Shown: positions 29,894 to 40,836, counted from the stretch's first letter. The stretch: 51,755 bases of DNA from Achromobacter pulmonis (GCF_002885955.2 NZ_POQS01000003.1:628034-679788); one strand, 5' to 3'. Made by a program: numbers and translations. The notes: generated by a model from the letters alone, not told the origin.

Positions 29894-32005
29894 TCAGCGG
29901 TTCAATCCTGCCCGCATCACCACCGCATCCAACGCCAGCGCGCCCTGGCCCGCCGGCAGCGCAAGCAGCGGATTGATCTCCACCGAACTGAAGTCGTCCC
30001 GCCGCGCGTGGGCGAAGCGCGACAGGGCCGCCAGTGCGTCGGCCAGCGCGTCGACGTCGCAGGGCGGGGTGCCGCGCGCGCCTTGCAGCAGGGCGTAGCC
30101 CTTGATTTCGCGGATCATGGCCAGGGCTTCGTCGCGGCCGAAGGGGGCCAGGCGGAAGCTGACGTCCTTGAGGACTTCGACGAAGACGCCGCCCAGGCCG
30201 AACATGACCACCGGGCCGAACACCGGATCGCAGTGCACGCCGGCGATGCATTCCACGCCCTTGGGCGCCATGGGCGCGACCAGCACGCCGTCGATGCGCG
30301 CCTCGGGCGCGTGGCGGCGCACCGCGTCCAGGATGTCGGCGTGGGCGCGGCGCAGGGCGTCTTCGCCAGCGACGTTGAGCTTTACGCCGCCCACGTCGCT
30401 TTTGTGCACGATGTCGGGCGATACGATTTTCAGGGCCACGGGGCCGTCCAGTTCGGCCGCGGCGCGCACGGCCGCGTCGGCGTCGGTGGCCAGGATGCAG
30501 GGCGTGGCGGGCAGGCCGGCCCGGCGTAGCAGGTCCATGGCCTGGACTTCGTTGTAGGCGTCGAGCAGCGGGGGCGGGTCGTCCGAGGATGCGGCGGGTT
30601 CGGCGGCCGCGTCGGCGTGATCGGCCAGTTGGGCCACCGTGCCCAGGGTGCGGATGGCGGCGCTGGGGTCGGGGAACACCAGGCAGCCCAGGCGTTCGAG
30701 CTGGCGGCGGCGCTCGGGCGTGAAGAGCGCGCTGATGGCCAGCGGCACGCCGGGATGGCGGGCCTGCATTTCGCGGGCGAAATTTTCGAAGGTGGGCCAG
30801 AGAGCTTCGGAGGAGCCGGCGGCGGCCAGGAATACGGCCAGCGCGTCGTAGCGGCCGTCGGCCAGGATGTCGTCGGCGGTGGCCAGCAGCAGGCCCGGTT
30901 CGGAGATCGCCTGGCCGGTGACGTCGACGGGGTTGCGGGCGCTGGCGAAGGGCACTTGCGCGAGCAGCCGGGCCTGGGCCGCGGCGGCGGGCTCGGGCAG
31001 CGCGAGGCCGGCGTCCTGGGCTTCGTCGGCCATCAGCGCGCCCACGCCGCCGGAGATGGTGAAGATGCCCAGGCGCCTGCCGGCGGGCGGACGCGGCCAG
31101 GTGTCGAGGGCGTAGCCCAGGTTGAAGAATTCTTCGATGGTGCGCGCGCGCAGGGCGCCGTATTGGCGGAACAGCGCGTCGTAGACGGCGTCGTCGCCGG
31201 CCAGCGCGGCGGTGTGCGAGGCGGCGGCCTGCGCGCCGGCCTGGGTGCGGCCGATCTTGGTGACCACCACGGGCTTGCCGGCCGCGCGCGCCGCGGCCAG
31301 GGCGCGGCGCAGCTTGGCGCCGTCGCGGCAGCCTTCCATGTAGGCCATGATGACGCGGGTGTCGGCGTCGTGGGCCAGCCATTCGATGCAGTCGGCGACG
31401 TCGATGTCGGCTTCGTTGCCGGTGCTGATCCAGTGCGACAGGCCCAGGCCGCGTTCGCGCGCCATGCTGTAGGCATAGGCGCCGAAGGCGCCGCTCTGCG
31501 ACACCATGGCGATGCCGCCGGCGGGCACCGCGCCGTTGGCGGGCGCGGGCGAGAAGGTGGCGTAGACCTTGCGCCGCACGTTCATGAAGCCCAGGCAGTT
31601 GGGGCCCAGCAGCCGGATGCCGCGTTCGCGCGCGATGCCGCAAAGGCGTTGCTGCTGTTCGGCTCCGGCCGCGCCGGTTTCGGCGTAGCCGGAGGTGAAG
31701 ATCACGGCGGCGCCGAGCTGGCCGGGGCGGGCGCTTTGCAGCGCCTGCGCCGCGTGGGCCGCGGGCACGGCCAGGATGGCCAGGTCGACGTCCTGGTCCA
31801 GCGCGTTCAGCGAGGGCGCCGCGGCCAGGCCCTGGATGGTGTCGGCGCGCGGGTTGACGGGGATGATGCGGCCTTCGTAGCCGTGCTGGCGCAGCAGCGT
31901 GACCGGCATGGCGCCGATCTTGCCCGGCGTGGCCGAGGCGCCCACGATGGCGATGCTGCGCGGGTCGAAGAGGCGGGACAGGGTGGGGTCGGGAAGCTGG
32001 ATCAT
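29894..32005 (-). CDS. ADP-forming acyl-CoA synthetase (acetate-CoA ligase family)
   Basis: 703 residues. Domain order is CoA-binding Rossmann (SIAIVGASATPGKIG, about 17-31), two succinyl-CoA-synthetase-alpha-like flavodoxin domains with LLGPNCLGF and SQSGAFG, the phospho-histidine loop ASHTAALAG (His264), then a C-terminal ATP-grasp domain (VALKIVSPDIVHKSDVGGVKLN, VMFGLGGVFVEVLKD, SSVEINPLLAL). Such fused enzymes make acyl-CoA from a carboxylate, CoA and ATP. Last gene of the operon 36441-29894, 16 bp after the reductase. The substrate is presumably the acid brought in through the Bug receptor of the same operon. Confidence 0.92.
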   Translation of the reverse strand: MIQLPDPTLSRLFDPRSIAIVGASATPGKIGAMPVTLLRQHGYEGRIIPVNPRADTIQGLAAAPSLNALDQDVDLAILAVPAAHAAQALQSARPGQLGAAVIFTSGYAETGAAGAEQQQRLCGIARERGIRLLGPNCLGFMNVRRKVYATFSPAPANGAVPAGGIAMVSQSGAFGAYAYSMARERGLGLSHWISTGNEADIDVADCIEWLAHDADTRVIMAYMEGCRDGAKLRRALAAARAAGKPVVVTKIGRTQAGAQAAASHTAALAGDDAVYDALFRQYGALRARTIEEFFNLGYALDTWPRPPAGRRLGIFTISGGVGALMADEAQDAGLALPEPAAAAQARLLAQVPFASARNPVDVTGQAISEPGLLLATADDILADGRYDALAVFLAAAGSSEALWPTFENFAREMQARHPGVPLAISALFTPERRRQLERLGCLVFPDPSAAIRTLGTVAQLADHADAAAEPAASSDDPPPLLDAYNEVQAMDLLRRAGLPATPCILATDADAAVRAAAELDGPVALKIVSPDIVHKSDVGGVKLNVAGEDALRRAHADILDAVRRHAPEARIDGVLVAPMAPKGVECIAGVHCDPVFGPVVMFGLGGVFVEVLKDVSFRLAPFGRDEALAMIREIKGYALLQGARGTPPCDVDALADALAALSRFAHARRDDFSSVEINPLLALPAGQGALALDAVVMRAGLNR

Positions 32006-32021
32006 GATGCGGGCAGTGGGT

Positions 32022-33017
32022 TCAGGAAAAGCGCGCCACGCTGCGGCCGATGCTGCCGCGTTCGAGCATGGCGGCTAGCGCCTGCGGCAGTTCGCGCGGT
32101 TCGATGACGCGGGCGATCAGGTCCAGGCGCGCCGGGCGGTACTCGGTGGCGAGCTTGTTCCAGACCTGGCTGCGCAGCGGCATGGGGCTGTTGGCGTTGA
32201 TGCCCAGCAGCTTGACACCGCGCAGGATGAAGGGGATGACGGAGGTCGGCAGCTCCGCGCCGCCGGCGTTGCCGAAGGCGGCGGCCACGCCGTCCGGCCG
32301 GGTGCTGGCCAGCGCGTGGGCCAGCACGCTGCCGCCGACGGAATCGACGACGCCGGCCCAGCGCGCGCTCATCAGGGGCTTGATGGCGGCCGCCGGGTCG
32401 GGCGGCGCGATCACTTCCTGCGCGCCGAGCGAGCGCAGGTAGGCGGCGGCGTCGGGCTTGCCGGACATGGCGCACACGCGGTAGCCGCGCTGGCTGAGGA
32501 TGTCGATGGCCACGCCGGCGACGCCGCCGGTGGCGCCGGTCACCAGCACTTCGCCCTGGTCGGGCGTCAGCCCGCAATGTTCCATCCAGTGCAGCGAGAG
32601 CGCGGCGGTATAGCCGGCCGCGCCCAGCACCGCCGCGTCGCGCAGGCTGATGCCGGCGGGCAGGGGCAGCACCCACTCGTGGGGCACGCGCGCGTATTCG
32701 GCGTAGCCGCCGTCGCAGTCCACGCCGATGCCGAAGCCGTGCACCACGACTTCCTGGCCGGGCGCCAGCGCCGGGGCGGCCGAATGCACCACGATGCCCG
32801 AGAGGTCGATGCCGCCGATGCGCGGATACTGGCGGATGATGTTGCCGCGCCCGGCCTGGGCCAGCGCGTCCTTGTAGTTCAGGCCCGCGTAGGCCACTTT
32901 GATGAGCGTGTCGCCGGCGGAAAGCGCGTCCGCCGACAGCGTCTCGAAGCGGCCCTCGGGCGGCGCGCCGTCCGTGCCGGCATGCAGTCGGTAGGCCTGG
33001 AAACTCGGGTTATCCAT
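32022..33017 (-). CDS. AcuI/YhdH-type acrylyl-CoA reductase-like oxidoreductase (MDR family)
   Basis: 331 residues of medium-chain dehydrogenase fold. Family marks include AYAGLNYKDALAQAGRGNIIRQYPRIGGIDLSG, HGFGIGVDCDGGYAEYARVP, the nucleotide loop VTGATGGVAGVAIDIL and LLGINANSPMP, typical of YhdH/AcuI quinone-reductase-like enzymes, which lack zinc ligands and reduce acrylyl-CoA or related enoyl-CoA with NADPH. Sits between acyl-CoA dehydrogenase and acyl-CoA ligase genes (21 and 16 bp gaps), so an enoyl-CoA substrate fits. Confidence 0.9.
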   Translation of the reverse strand: MDNPSFQAYRLHAGTDGAPPEGRFETLSADALSAGDTLIKVAYAGLNYKDALAQAGRGNIIRQYPRIGGIDLSGIVVHSAAPALAPGQEVVVHGFGIGVDCDGGYAEYARVPHEWVLPLPAGISLRDAAVLGAAGYTAALSLHWMEHCGLTPDQGEVLVTGATGGVAGVAIDILSQRGYRVCAMSGKPDAAAYLRSLGAQEVIAPPDPAAAIKPLMSARWAGVVDSVGGSVLAHALASTRPDGVAAAFGNAGGAELPTSVIPFILRGVKLLGINANSPMPLRSQVWNKLATEYRPARLDLIARVIEPRELPQALAAMLERGSIGRSVARFS

Positions 33018-33038
33018 CGTGCTCTCCTTGGTTCGGGT

Positions 33039-34208
<1,170 letters not shown>

Positions 34209-34226
34209 GGCGGTCTTCCTTGCGGC

Positions 34227-35210
34227 TTACTGGATGCGGGTGCCGGTGGACTGCACCAGCTTGCCCCACCAGGCGGTTTCATCGGCGATCTGCTTGGCGA
34301 ACTCGGCGGGGGTGCTGCCCAGCGGTTCGGCGCCCAGTTCCTGGAAGCGCGCGCGCAGCGTGGGATCCTGCAGCGCCTTGACGACGGCGGCGTGCAGGCG
34401 TTCGATCACGGCCGGGTCGGTGCCGGCCGGCGCCATCAGGCCCTTCCAGGCCATCACCACGAAACCCTTCTGGCCGGCTTCGTCGAAGGTGGGGATGTCG
34501 GGCGCGGCGGTGGCGCGCTGGTCGCTAGGCACGGCCAGCGCGCGCAGGCTGCCGGCCTTGACCTGCGGCAGCAGCGCCGGCATGTTGTCGATCATGAAGT
34601 CGATGTGTCCGGCCACCAGGTCGGTGATGGCGGGGCCGGTGCCCTTGTAGGGCACGTGCACCGCCTGCAGGCCGGCCTGCTGCTTGAGCAGTTCGCCGGC
34701 AAGCTGCGCCGGCGAGCCGTTGCCGGGCGAGCCGAAGGACAGCTTGCCGGGGTTGCTGCGCGCGTACTGCAGGAACTCCTGCAGGTTCTTGGCCGGCAGC
34801 GATTTGTTCACCACCATCAGGTTGTGTTCGCGCTCCAGGCAGCTGATGGGCGCCAGGTCCTTGGCCGGGTTGAACGGCATGTTGGCGTACAGGCTGGGGT
34901 TGATGACGGTGGGGCCGGCGGCGGCCAGCAGCAGCGTGTAGCCGTCGGGGGCGGCCCGGGCGACGTAGTCGCCGCCGATGTTGCCGCCGGCGCCCGGCTT
35001 GTTCTCGACGATGACGGGCTGGCCCAGGATGGGGTGCAGCGTCTCGGCCAGCAGGCGGCCGAGGATGTCGGTCGAGCCGCCGGGGGCGAACGGGACGATC
35101 AGCCTGACGGGCTTGTCGGGATAGGCGGCGGCCGCCTGGGGCGGCAGCGCCGCGCAGGCGAACGTGGCGGCCGCGGCCGCGATCCACTTGGGCAGGTGCT
35201 TGTGCAGCAT
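34227..35210 (-). CDS. Bug/TctC-family periplasmic carboxylate receptor
   Basis: 327 residues. Signal peptide MLHKHLPKWIAAAAATFACAALPPQAAA, then the Bug N-terminus YPDKPVRLIVPFAPGGSTDILGR, GQPVIVENKPGAGGNIGGDYVAR, FGSPGNGSPAQLAGELLK and VPYKGTGPAITDLVAGHIDF. Ligand-binding residues are not predictable in detail. It lies inside an acyl-CoA catabolic operon without TctA/TctB genes, as most Bug proteins do, so it either shares a transporter elsewhere or senses the substrate. Confidence 0.93.
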   Translation of the reverse strand: MLHKHLPKWIAAAAATFACAALPPQAAAAYPDKPVRLIVPFAPGGSTDILGRLLAETLHPILGQPVIVENKPGAGGNIGGDYVARAAPDGYTLLLAAAGPTVINPSLYANMPFNPAKDLAPISCLEREHNLMVVNKSLPAKNLQEFLQYARSNPGKLSFGSPGNGSPAQLAGELLKQQAGLQAVHVPYKGTGPAITDLVAGHIDFMIDNMPALLPQVKAGSLRALAVPSDQRATAAPDIPTFDEAGQKGFVVMAWKGLMAPAGTDPAVIERLHAAVVKALQDPTLRARFQELGAEPLGSTPAEFAKQIADETAWWGKLVQSTGTRIQ

Positions 35211-35274
35211 GGAAGTCTCCTTCGGTTGGGGCGGGCCGGCGGCTTCTTGCGGCCGCGGTCCCTTGGGGGCTGCG

Positions 35275-36441
35275 TTAGCGGCCCGGCGTGTAACCCGCCT
35301 GGTTCAGGGTGTGGCGGGCGATGGTCAACTGGTGGATCTGGCTGGTGCCTTCGTACAGGCGGAACAGGCGCACGTCGCGGTAGAAGCGTTCGATGCCGTG
35401 GTCGGCGATATAGCCGTAGCCGCCGTGCATCTGCACGCAGCGGTCGGCCACCCGGCCGCACATTTCCGATGAGAAGTATTTGCAGATCGAGGCGTTCAGC
35501 GTGACGTCGCGGCCTTCGTCGCGTTCGCGCGCGGTCTGCAGCACCAGCGCGCGGGCCGCCTGGATCTCGGTCTGGCAGTCGGCGATCATGGCCTGGATCA
35601 GCTGGAAGTCCATCAGCGGCTTGCCGAACTGCTGGCGCTCGGCCACGAAGCGCAGCGTGTCGTCCAGCATGCGGATGGCCGGCCCGATGCACAGCGCGGC
35701 CAGGTGGATGCGCTGCTTGTTCAGCACCTTCATGGCGGTCTTGAAGCCCATGCCGAGCCGGCCGCCGATGAGGTTGGCGGCCGGCACGCGGCAATCCTGG
35801 AAGTGCACGCCGGAGACGGGCGAACCGGCCTGGCCCATCTTGTCGTAGGGCTGCCCGGTGGACAGGCCCGGCGTGCCGCGCTCGACGATGAAGGCGCTGA
35901 TTCCCCTGGCGCCCGGTTCGTCGGGGTCGGTGCGCGCCATAACGGTGAACAGGCCCGCCAGCGGCGCGTTGGTGATGAAGCACTTTTCGCCGTTGAGCAC
36001 GTAGTGGTCGCCGTCGCGCACGGCGGTGGTGGTCAGCGCGGTGGCGTCGGAGCCGGCCTGCGGCTCGGTCAGCGCAAAGCAGCCGGTCAGTTCGCCCGAG
36101 GCCAGGCGCGGCAGGTAGCGGGCCTTCTGTTCATCGGTGCCGTCGGCCACCAGCGCCTCGGAGCCGATGCCGGTATTGGTGCCCACCCGGGCGCGGAACG
36201 CCACCGAGCACTGCGACAGTTCCATGGCGGCCAGGACCAGTTCTTCGGTGGTCATGCCCGCGCCGCCGTACTGCGTGGGAATCGAGTAGCCGAACAGGCC
36301 CTGGGCGGCCATGTCGGCGACCAGGTCGGGCGGGACTTCGTCCAGGCGGGCGACTTCGGCCTCGCGCGGCGCCAGCCGTTCGCGCACGTAGCGGCGTAGC
36401 GATTCGAGGAACTGGGGGAAGCCGTCGCGGTCCCGGATCAT
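35275..36441 (-). CDS. Acyl-CoA dehydrogenase
   Basis: 388 residues of classical ACAD form: CFALTEPQAGSDATALTTTAVRDGDHYVLNGEKCFITNAP, GIQ-like FQDCRVPAANLIGGRLGMGFKTAMKVLNKQRIHLAALCIG, RQQFGKPLMDFQLIQAMIAD, and GGYGYIADHGIERFYRDVRLFRLYEGTSQIHQLTIAR with the catalytic Glu in YEGTS. Oxidises an acyl-CoA to enoyl-CoA, passing electrons to ETF. First gene of the operon, 64 bp before the Bug gene; divergent from the IclR gene at 36611 with 169 bp between them. Confidence 0.94.
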   Translation of the reverse strand: MIRDRDGFPQFLESLRRYVRERLAPREAEVARLDEVPPDLVADMAAQGLFGYSIPTQYGGAGMTTEELVLAAMELSQCSVAFRARVGTNTGIGSEALVADGTDEQKARYLPRLASGELTGCFALTEPQAGSDATALTTTAVRDGDHYVLNGEKCFITNAPLAGLFTVMARTDPDEPGARGISAFIVERGTPGLSTGQPYDKMGQAGSPVSGVHFQDCRVPAANLIGGRLGMGFKTAMKVLNKQRIHLAALCIGPAIRMLDDTLRFVAERQQFGKPLMDFQLIQAMIADCQTEIQAARALVLQTARERDEGRDVTLNASICKYFSSEMCGRVADRCVQMHGGYGYIADHGIERFYRDVRLFRLYEGTSQIHQLTIARHTLNQAGYTPGR

Positions 36442-36610
36442 GGTGAGTCTCCGTCTGGTCTGGTGGTTCGATTCAGGCTAGCAAAAGGCCGCCGGATTTG
36501 AGACAAGTGTTTCGATATCTTGAGCGCAACTTGCGTGGGCGCCGGCCCGCCTGCTCTATCATCGGCAGGACGGGCCGCGCCTGCCGCCCGCGTTTTCAGG
36601 AACCCCGACC

Positions 36611-37408
36611 ATGCCCAGCAGCCCCGGCCAGCGCCACGCCGATCCGGCCTTCGCCACCACGCTGGCGCACGGGCTGTCGGTGCTGCAGGCCTTCCGCCAC
36701 GGGGAGCCGGCGCTGAGCAACCGGGAGCTGGCCGACCGCACCGGCCTGTCCAAGGCCACTATTTCGCGGCTGACCACCACGCTGATGCAGCGCGGCCTGC
36801 TGCGCTACGACGGCGGCCTGCGGCGCTACCGGCTGGGGCCGGCGGTGCTGTCGCTGAGCTATCCGCTGCTGGCCAGCATCAAGGTCCGCCAGCTGGCGCG
36901 GCCGCTGATGAAGCGCCTGGCCGACACGGCCGGCGGCTCGGCTTCGCTGGGCATGCACCACGGCCTGAACATGGTGTATCTGGAGACCTGCCGCGGCCAC
37001 GACGCGGTGTCGTTCAGGCCCGATATCGGCGCCTTGCTGCCGCTGTTGCCGTCGGCCATGGGCCGCGCCTGGCTGGCCCAGGGCGCCGGCGGCGAGGCCC
37101 AGGCCGTGCTGGAGGCGCTGCGGCGCCAGGACCCGGCGGCCTGGCGCCGCTACGCGCCGGACTGGGAGCAGGCGCAGCGCGATTACGCCGAGCATGGATA
37201 CTGCGTGGGGCAGGGCGACTGGCATTCGGACGTGCATGCCGTGGCGGTGCCGATGCGCACGCGGGTCGACGGCCAGGCGCTGGTGTTCAACTGCGGCGTG
37301 CCGGTGGCGCGGCTGCGTCCCGGCGACCTGCGCGCACGCATCGCGCCGCGCCTGCTGGCGCTGGCCGAACGCGTGGAGAAAATCCTGGAGCGTGAACATG
37401 GCGCATGA
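36611..37408 (+). CDS. IclR-family transcriptional regulator
   Basis: 265 residues. N-terminal winged HTH (TLAHGLSVLQAFRHGEPALSNRELADRTGLSKATISRLTTTLMQRGLLRY, about 17-66) and IclR effector domain (LGPAVLSLSYPLLASIKVRQLARPLMKRLADT..., ending with VAVPMRTRVDGQALVFNCGVP). Likely controls the divergent acyl-CoA operon that starts at 36441. A second IclR gene follows with an 11-bp overlap, so both are made from one transcript; the two proteins are clear paralogues. Confidence 0.92.
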   Translation: MPSSPGQRHADPAFATTLAHGLSVLQAFRHGEPALSNRELADRTGLSKATISRLTTTLMQRGLLRYDGGLRRYRLGPAVLSLSYPLLASIKVRQLARPLMKRLADTAGGSASLGMHHGLNMVYLETCRGHDAVSFRPDIGALLPLLPSAMGRAWLAQGAGGEAQAVLEALRRQDPAAWRRYAPDWEQAQRDYAEHGYCVGQGDWHSDVHAVAVPMRTRVDGQALVFNCGVPVARLRPGDLRARIAPRLLALAERVEKILEREHGA

Positions 37409-38171
37409 GCCGGACCGCGAATTCACCACCACGCTGGCGCGCGGCATCGACATCCTGGCGTGTTTCCGCGCTGACCGCCCGGTGCTGGCCAACAAGGATT
37501 TCGCGGCGCAGACGGGCCTGTCGCGCAGCGCCGTCGCGCGCCTGACGCATACGCTGGTCGAACTGGGCTTTCTGCAGCGCGAGGGCGAGCCGCCGCGCTA
37601 CCGCCTGGGCGCGTCGGTGCTGGCGCTGAGTTATCCGCTGCTGGCCAGCATGCAGATCCGCCAGCTGGCGCGCCCGCTCATGAAGCAGCTCGCCGACCAT
37701 GCGCGCGGGGCGGTGTCGCTGGTGGTGCGCGACCGCCTGCAGATGGTGTATGTGGAGACGGCCCGCTCCAACGAAGCGTTGCAGACCCGCCCCGACATCG
37801 GCGCATCGCTGCCGCTGCTGTCCAGCGCCGCCGGCCGCGCCTGGCTGGCGCGCGTGTCCGACGAGGAGCGCGCGGCGGTGCTGAACCAGCTGCGCGTGGC
37901 CGACCCGGCGCACTACGAGGCGCATTTCCCCACGCTGGCCGCGGCCCGCCGCGACCTGGAGCGCAAGGGCTATTGCGGCAACAACCTGCAGTGGCGTCCC
38001 GACGCCTATGGTTTCGCCGCGCCGCTGAGCCGGCCGCACCAGTCGCTGCTGTACGTGTTCAATTGCGGCGTGCCGGCAGGCGACGGTCCTTACCGCGAAC
38101 GCGCGGCCGACATCGGCCCGCGCCTGGTCGCGCTGGCGCGCGAGACGGAGCGCCTGCTCGGCTATTCGTGA
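37398..38171 (+). CDS. IclR-family transcriptional regulator, tandem paralogue
   Basis: 257 residues from the ATG at 37398, seven bases after CTGGAG, inside the end of the previous gene. HTH: FAAQTGLSRSAVARLTHTLVELGFLQ; effector domain: LGASVLALSYPLLASMQIRQLARPLMKQLADHARGAVSLVV, ending VFNCGVP. The blocks match the upstream IclR protein closely, so the pair arose by tandem duplication. They may form heterodimers or respond to different ligands of the same pathway (inference). The next gene, an MFS exporter, begins 162 bp on. Confidence 0.92.
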   Translation: MAHEPDREFTTTLARGIDILACFRADRPVLANKDFAAQTGLSRSAVARLTHTLVELGFLQREGEPPRYRLGASVLALSYPLLASMQIRQLARPLMKQLADHARGAVSLVVRDRLQMVYVETARSNEALQTRPDIGASLPLLSSAAGRAWLARVSDEERAAVLNQLRVADPAHYEAHFPTLAAARRDLERKGYCGNNLQWRPDAYGFAAPLSRPHQSLLYVFNCGVPAGDGPYRERAADIGPRLVALARETERLLGYS

Positions 38172-38333
38172 CTTCCAGTCAAAAGTGTTTCGCCTGTCCC
38201 CCACTGTTTCCGCAAGGATGCAGCCGGCATACTGGGCGCCTGTCTTTCGACCGGGCCCAGGCGACGCGCCAGCCGGCCTGTCCGCCAGGCGGCTCCCAGC
38301 CCCGGTCGACGCTATCGAACCGAGGAAATCCGC

Positions 38334-39530
38334 ATGAACTCAACAGACACCCGGCCGGTCAAGCCCGGCCTGCCGCTGCTCGCGCTTGCCGTGGGCGCTT
38401 TCGGGATCGGCGTGACCGAGTTTTCGCCCATGGGCCTGCTGCCCGTCATCGCCGAAGGCGTGGACGTATCCATCCCCAGCGCGGGGATGCTGATCAGCGC
38501 CTACGCCATCGGCGTGATGGTCGGCGCGCCCCTGATGACCCTGGCTTTTTCGCGCTGGTCCCGGCGCCGCGCGCTGATCCTGCTGATGGCGATCTTCACC
38601 ATCGGCAATCTGTTGTCGGCGCTGTCGCCCAATTACACGACGCTGCTGCTGGCGCGCCTGGTCACCAGCCTGAACCACGGCGCCTTCTTCGGGCTGGGAT
38701 CGCTGGTGGCGGCCAGCGTGGTGCCGCGCCACAAGCAGGCCAGCGCCGTGGCCACCATGTTCATGGGCCTGACCATCGCCAATGTGGGCGGGGTGCCGGC
38801 GGCCACCTGGCTGGGCCAGGCCATCGGCTGGCGCATGTCGTTCGCGGCCACCGCCGTGCTGGGCCTGCTGGCCATGCTGGCGCTGTGGCGCGCGCTGCCG
38901 GCGGGCGCGTCCGGCAGCCGCCCCGACGTGCGGCATGAACTGGCCGTGCTCAAGCGTCCGGTGGTGCTGATGGCCTTGCTGACCACGGTGCTGGGCGCGG
39001 GTGCGATGTTCACGCTGTACACCTACATCGCGCCGACACTGGCCGAGATCACGGGCGCGTCGCCGGCCTTCATCACCGGCATGCTGGTGCTGGTGGGCCT
39101 GGGCTTCACGCTGGGCAACGGCCTGGGCGGGCGCATGGCCGACCGGTCGCTGGACGGCACGCTGATCACCTTCCTGGTGCTGGTCATCGCGGACCTGCTG
39201 GCCTTTCCGTGGGTCGCGTCCACGCCGGTGGGCGCGGCGGTGTCGCTGCTGATCTTCGGCGTGGCGACGTTCGCGGTGGTGCCGCCCTTGCAGATGGGCG
39301 TGATGCGCGCCGCCACCGAAGCGCCGGGACTGGCGTCGTCGGTGAACGTGGGGGCGTTCAACCTGGGCAACGCGGTGGGCGCGGCCGCGGGCGGCGCGGT
39401 GATTTCGGCGGGGCTGGGCTATGCCGCCGTGCCGGTGGCCGGCGCCGTCATCGCGGCGGCCGGCCTGGCCCTGGTGCTGCTGCAGCGCGCCGGCAATGCG
39501 CGCCGCAGGCCGGCGATGCAGGGCTGCTGA
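38334..39530 (+). CDS. MFS transporter, DHA1/AraJ-like exporter
   Basis: 398 residues, about 12 membrane helices. The start FGIGVTEFSPMGLLPVIAEGVDVSIPSAGMLISAYAIGVMVGAPL is that of the AraJ/YdeA/PbuE-type DHA1 group of sugar and drug exporters; also GGRMADR in the central loop. Inner-membrane, proton-driven export; substrate unknown. Ends four bases before the stop of the convergent galactonate-type transporter gene. Probably not part of the IclR transcript given the 162-bp gap. Confidence 0.88.
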   Translation: MNSTDTRPVKPGLPLLALAVGAFGIGVTEFSPMGLLPVIAEGVDVSIPSAGMLISAYAIGVMVGAPLMTLAFSRWSRRRALILLMAIFTIGNLLSALSPNYTTLLLARLVTSLNHGAFFGLGSLVAASVVPRHKQASAVATMFMGLTIANVGGVPAATWLGQAIGWRMSFAATAVLGLLAMLALWRALPAGASGSRPDVRHELAVLKRPVVLMALLTTVLGAGAMFTLYTYIAPTLAEITGASPAFITGMLVLVGLGFTLGNGLGGRMADRSLDGTLITFLVLVIADLLAFPWVASTPVGAAVSLLIFGVATFAVVPPLQMGVMRAATEAPGLASSVNVGAFNLGNAVGAAAGGAVISAGLGYAAVPVAGAVIAAAGLALVLLQRAGNARRRPAMQGC

Positions 39531-39534
39531 GGAC

Positions 39535-40836
39535 TCAGGCCTCGATCCGCTCGACCTTGCCCACCAGCAGGATGTAGGACAGCGCGCCCAGCAGCGCCAG
39601 CGACGACACGTAGACGATGGCGGGCGCGAAGCTGTCCTTGGACACCAGCAGGCCGATCACGATGGGCGTGCAGATGGACGACAGATTGCCGACGAAGTTG
39701 AACACGCCGCTGGTCAGGCCCAGCAGCCGCACCGGCGCCAGGGTCGAGACCAGCGACCAGGTGATCGAGGCCAGCCCGTTGCCGAAGAAGGCCACGGCCA
39801 GGAAGAAGATCACCCAGGGCGTGGAGTCGGTGAAGTTGGCGCCGATCATGGCGGTGGAGATCAGCAGGCCCAGGATGATGGGCAGCTTGCGCGCCAGCCC
39901 CACGCTGGCGCCGCGGCGCACCAGGAAATCGGACAGCACGCCGGAACACAGGACGCCGACGAAGGCCGCCAGAAATGGCACTGAGGCCAGAAAGCCCGAT
40001 TTGATGAAGTCCATGCCGCGGTACTTCACCAGATAGGTGGGGAACCAGGTCAGGAAGAACCAAAGCGTGGAGGTCAGACAGAACTGGCCCAGGTACACGC
40101 CCCACAGCTTGCGCTTGCTCATCACCAGGCCCAGGTCGTTCCAGCGGAACGGGGCCTTTTTTTCGGTGACGCGTTTTTCCAGGTCGACCACGCCGCCGCC
40201 TTGCTGGATGAGTTCGATCTCGGCCGCGTTGGCGCCCTTGAACTGGCGCGGTTCGCGGTAGACCAGGAACCACAGCACGCCCCAGACGATGCCCACCAGG
40301 CCGGTGCTGACGAACACCATGTGCCAGCCGAAGTGATGCTGCAGCCAGGCCAGCACCGGCGTCAGGAACGCCAGGCCGACAAACTGGCCGGAGGTGTAGA
40401 AGGCGATGGCGGTGGCGCGTTCCTTTTCCGGGAACCAGGTGGTGACGACGCGGTTGTTGATGGGATAGGCGGGCGCCTCCAGCGCGCCCACGGCCAGGCG
40501 CAGCACGAACAGGATCACGAAGCTGCCGGCGAAGCCCATGAAGAAGGTGGCCGCCGACCACAGGATCAGCGCAGCCGCGTACAGCACCCGCGGCGACACG
40601 CGGTCGACCAGCCAGCCGCCGGGGATCTGCATGGCGGCGTAGGTCCAGCCGAAGGCCGACAGGATCAGGCCTTCGTGCACGGTGTCCAGGCCGAACTCGT
40701 CCTTGAGGGCGGGCGCGGCGATGGACAGGTTGCTGCGGTCCAGGTAATTGATGACGACGGTGATGAACAGCATCACCATGATGAGGTAGCGGCTGCGCGT
40801 GGGGCGCAGGCCCGCTTGGATGGCGGCGGCGGACAA
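39535..40836 (-). CDS. MFS sugar-acid:H+ symporter (ACS family), likely galactonate transporter
   Basis: 433 residues, 12 membrane helices. The ACS-family start is clear: ITVVINYLDRSNLSIAAPALKDEFGLD, followed by GWTYAAMQIPGGWLVDRVSPR and TTWFPEKERATAIAFYTSGQFVG, as in GudP, DgoT and ExuT. Imports a hexonate. It is the last gene of the dgoK-dgoA-dgoD operon (27 bp after dgoD), which points to D-galactonate as substrate (context inference). Confidence 0.92.
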   Translation of the reverse strand: MSAAAIQAGLRPTRSRYLIMVMLFITVVINYLDRSNLSIAAPALKDEFGLDTVHEGLILSAFGWTYAAMQIPGGWLVDRVSPRVLYAAALILWSAATFFMGFAGSFVILFVLRLAVGALEAPAYPINNRVVTTWFPEKERATAIAFYTSGQFVGLAFLTPVLAWLQHHFGWHMVFVSTGLVGIVWGVLWFLVYREPRQFKGANAAEIELIQQGGGVVDLEKRVTEKKAPFRWNDLGLVMSKRKLWGVYLGQFCLTSTLWFFLTWFPTYLVKYRGMDFIKSGFLASVPFLAAFVGVLCSGVLSDFLVRRGASVGLARKLPIILGLLISTAMIGANFTDSTPWVIFFLAVAFFGNGLASITWSLVSTLAPVRLLGLTSGVFNFVGNLSSICTPIVIGLLVSKDSFAPAIVYVSSLALLGALSYILLVGKVERIEA

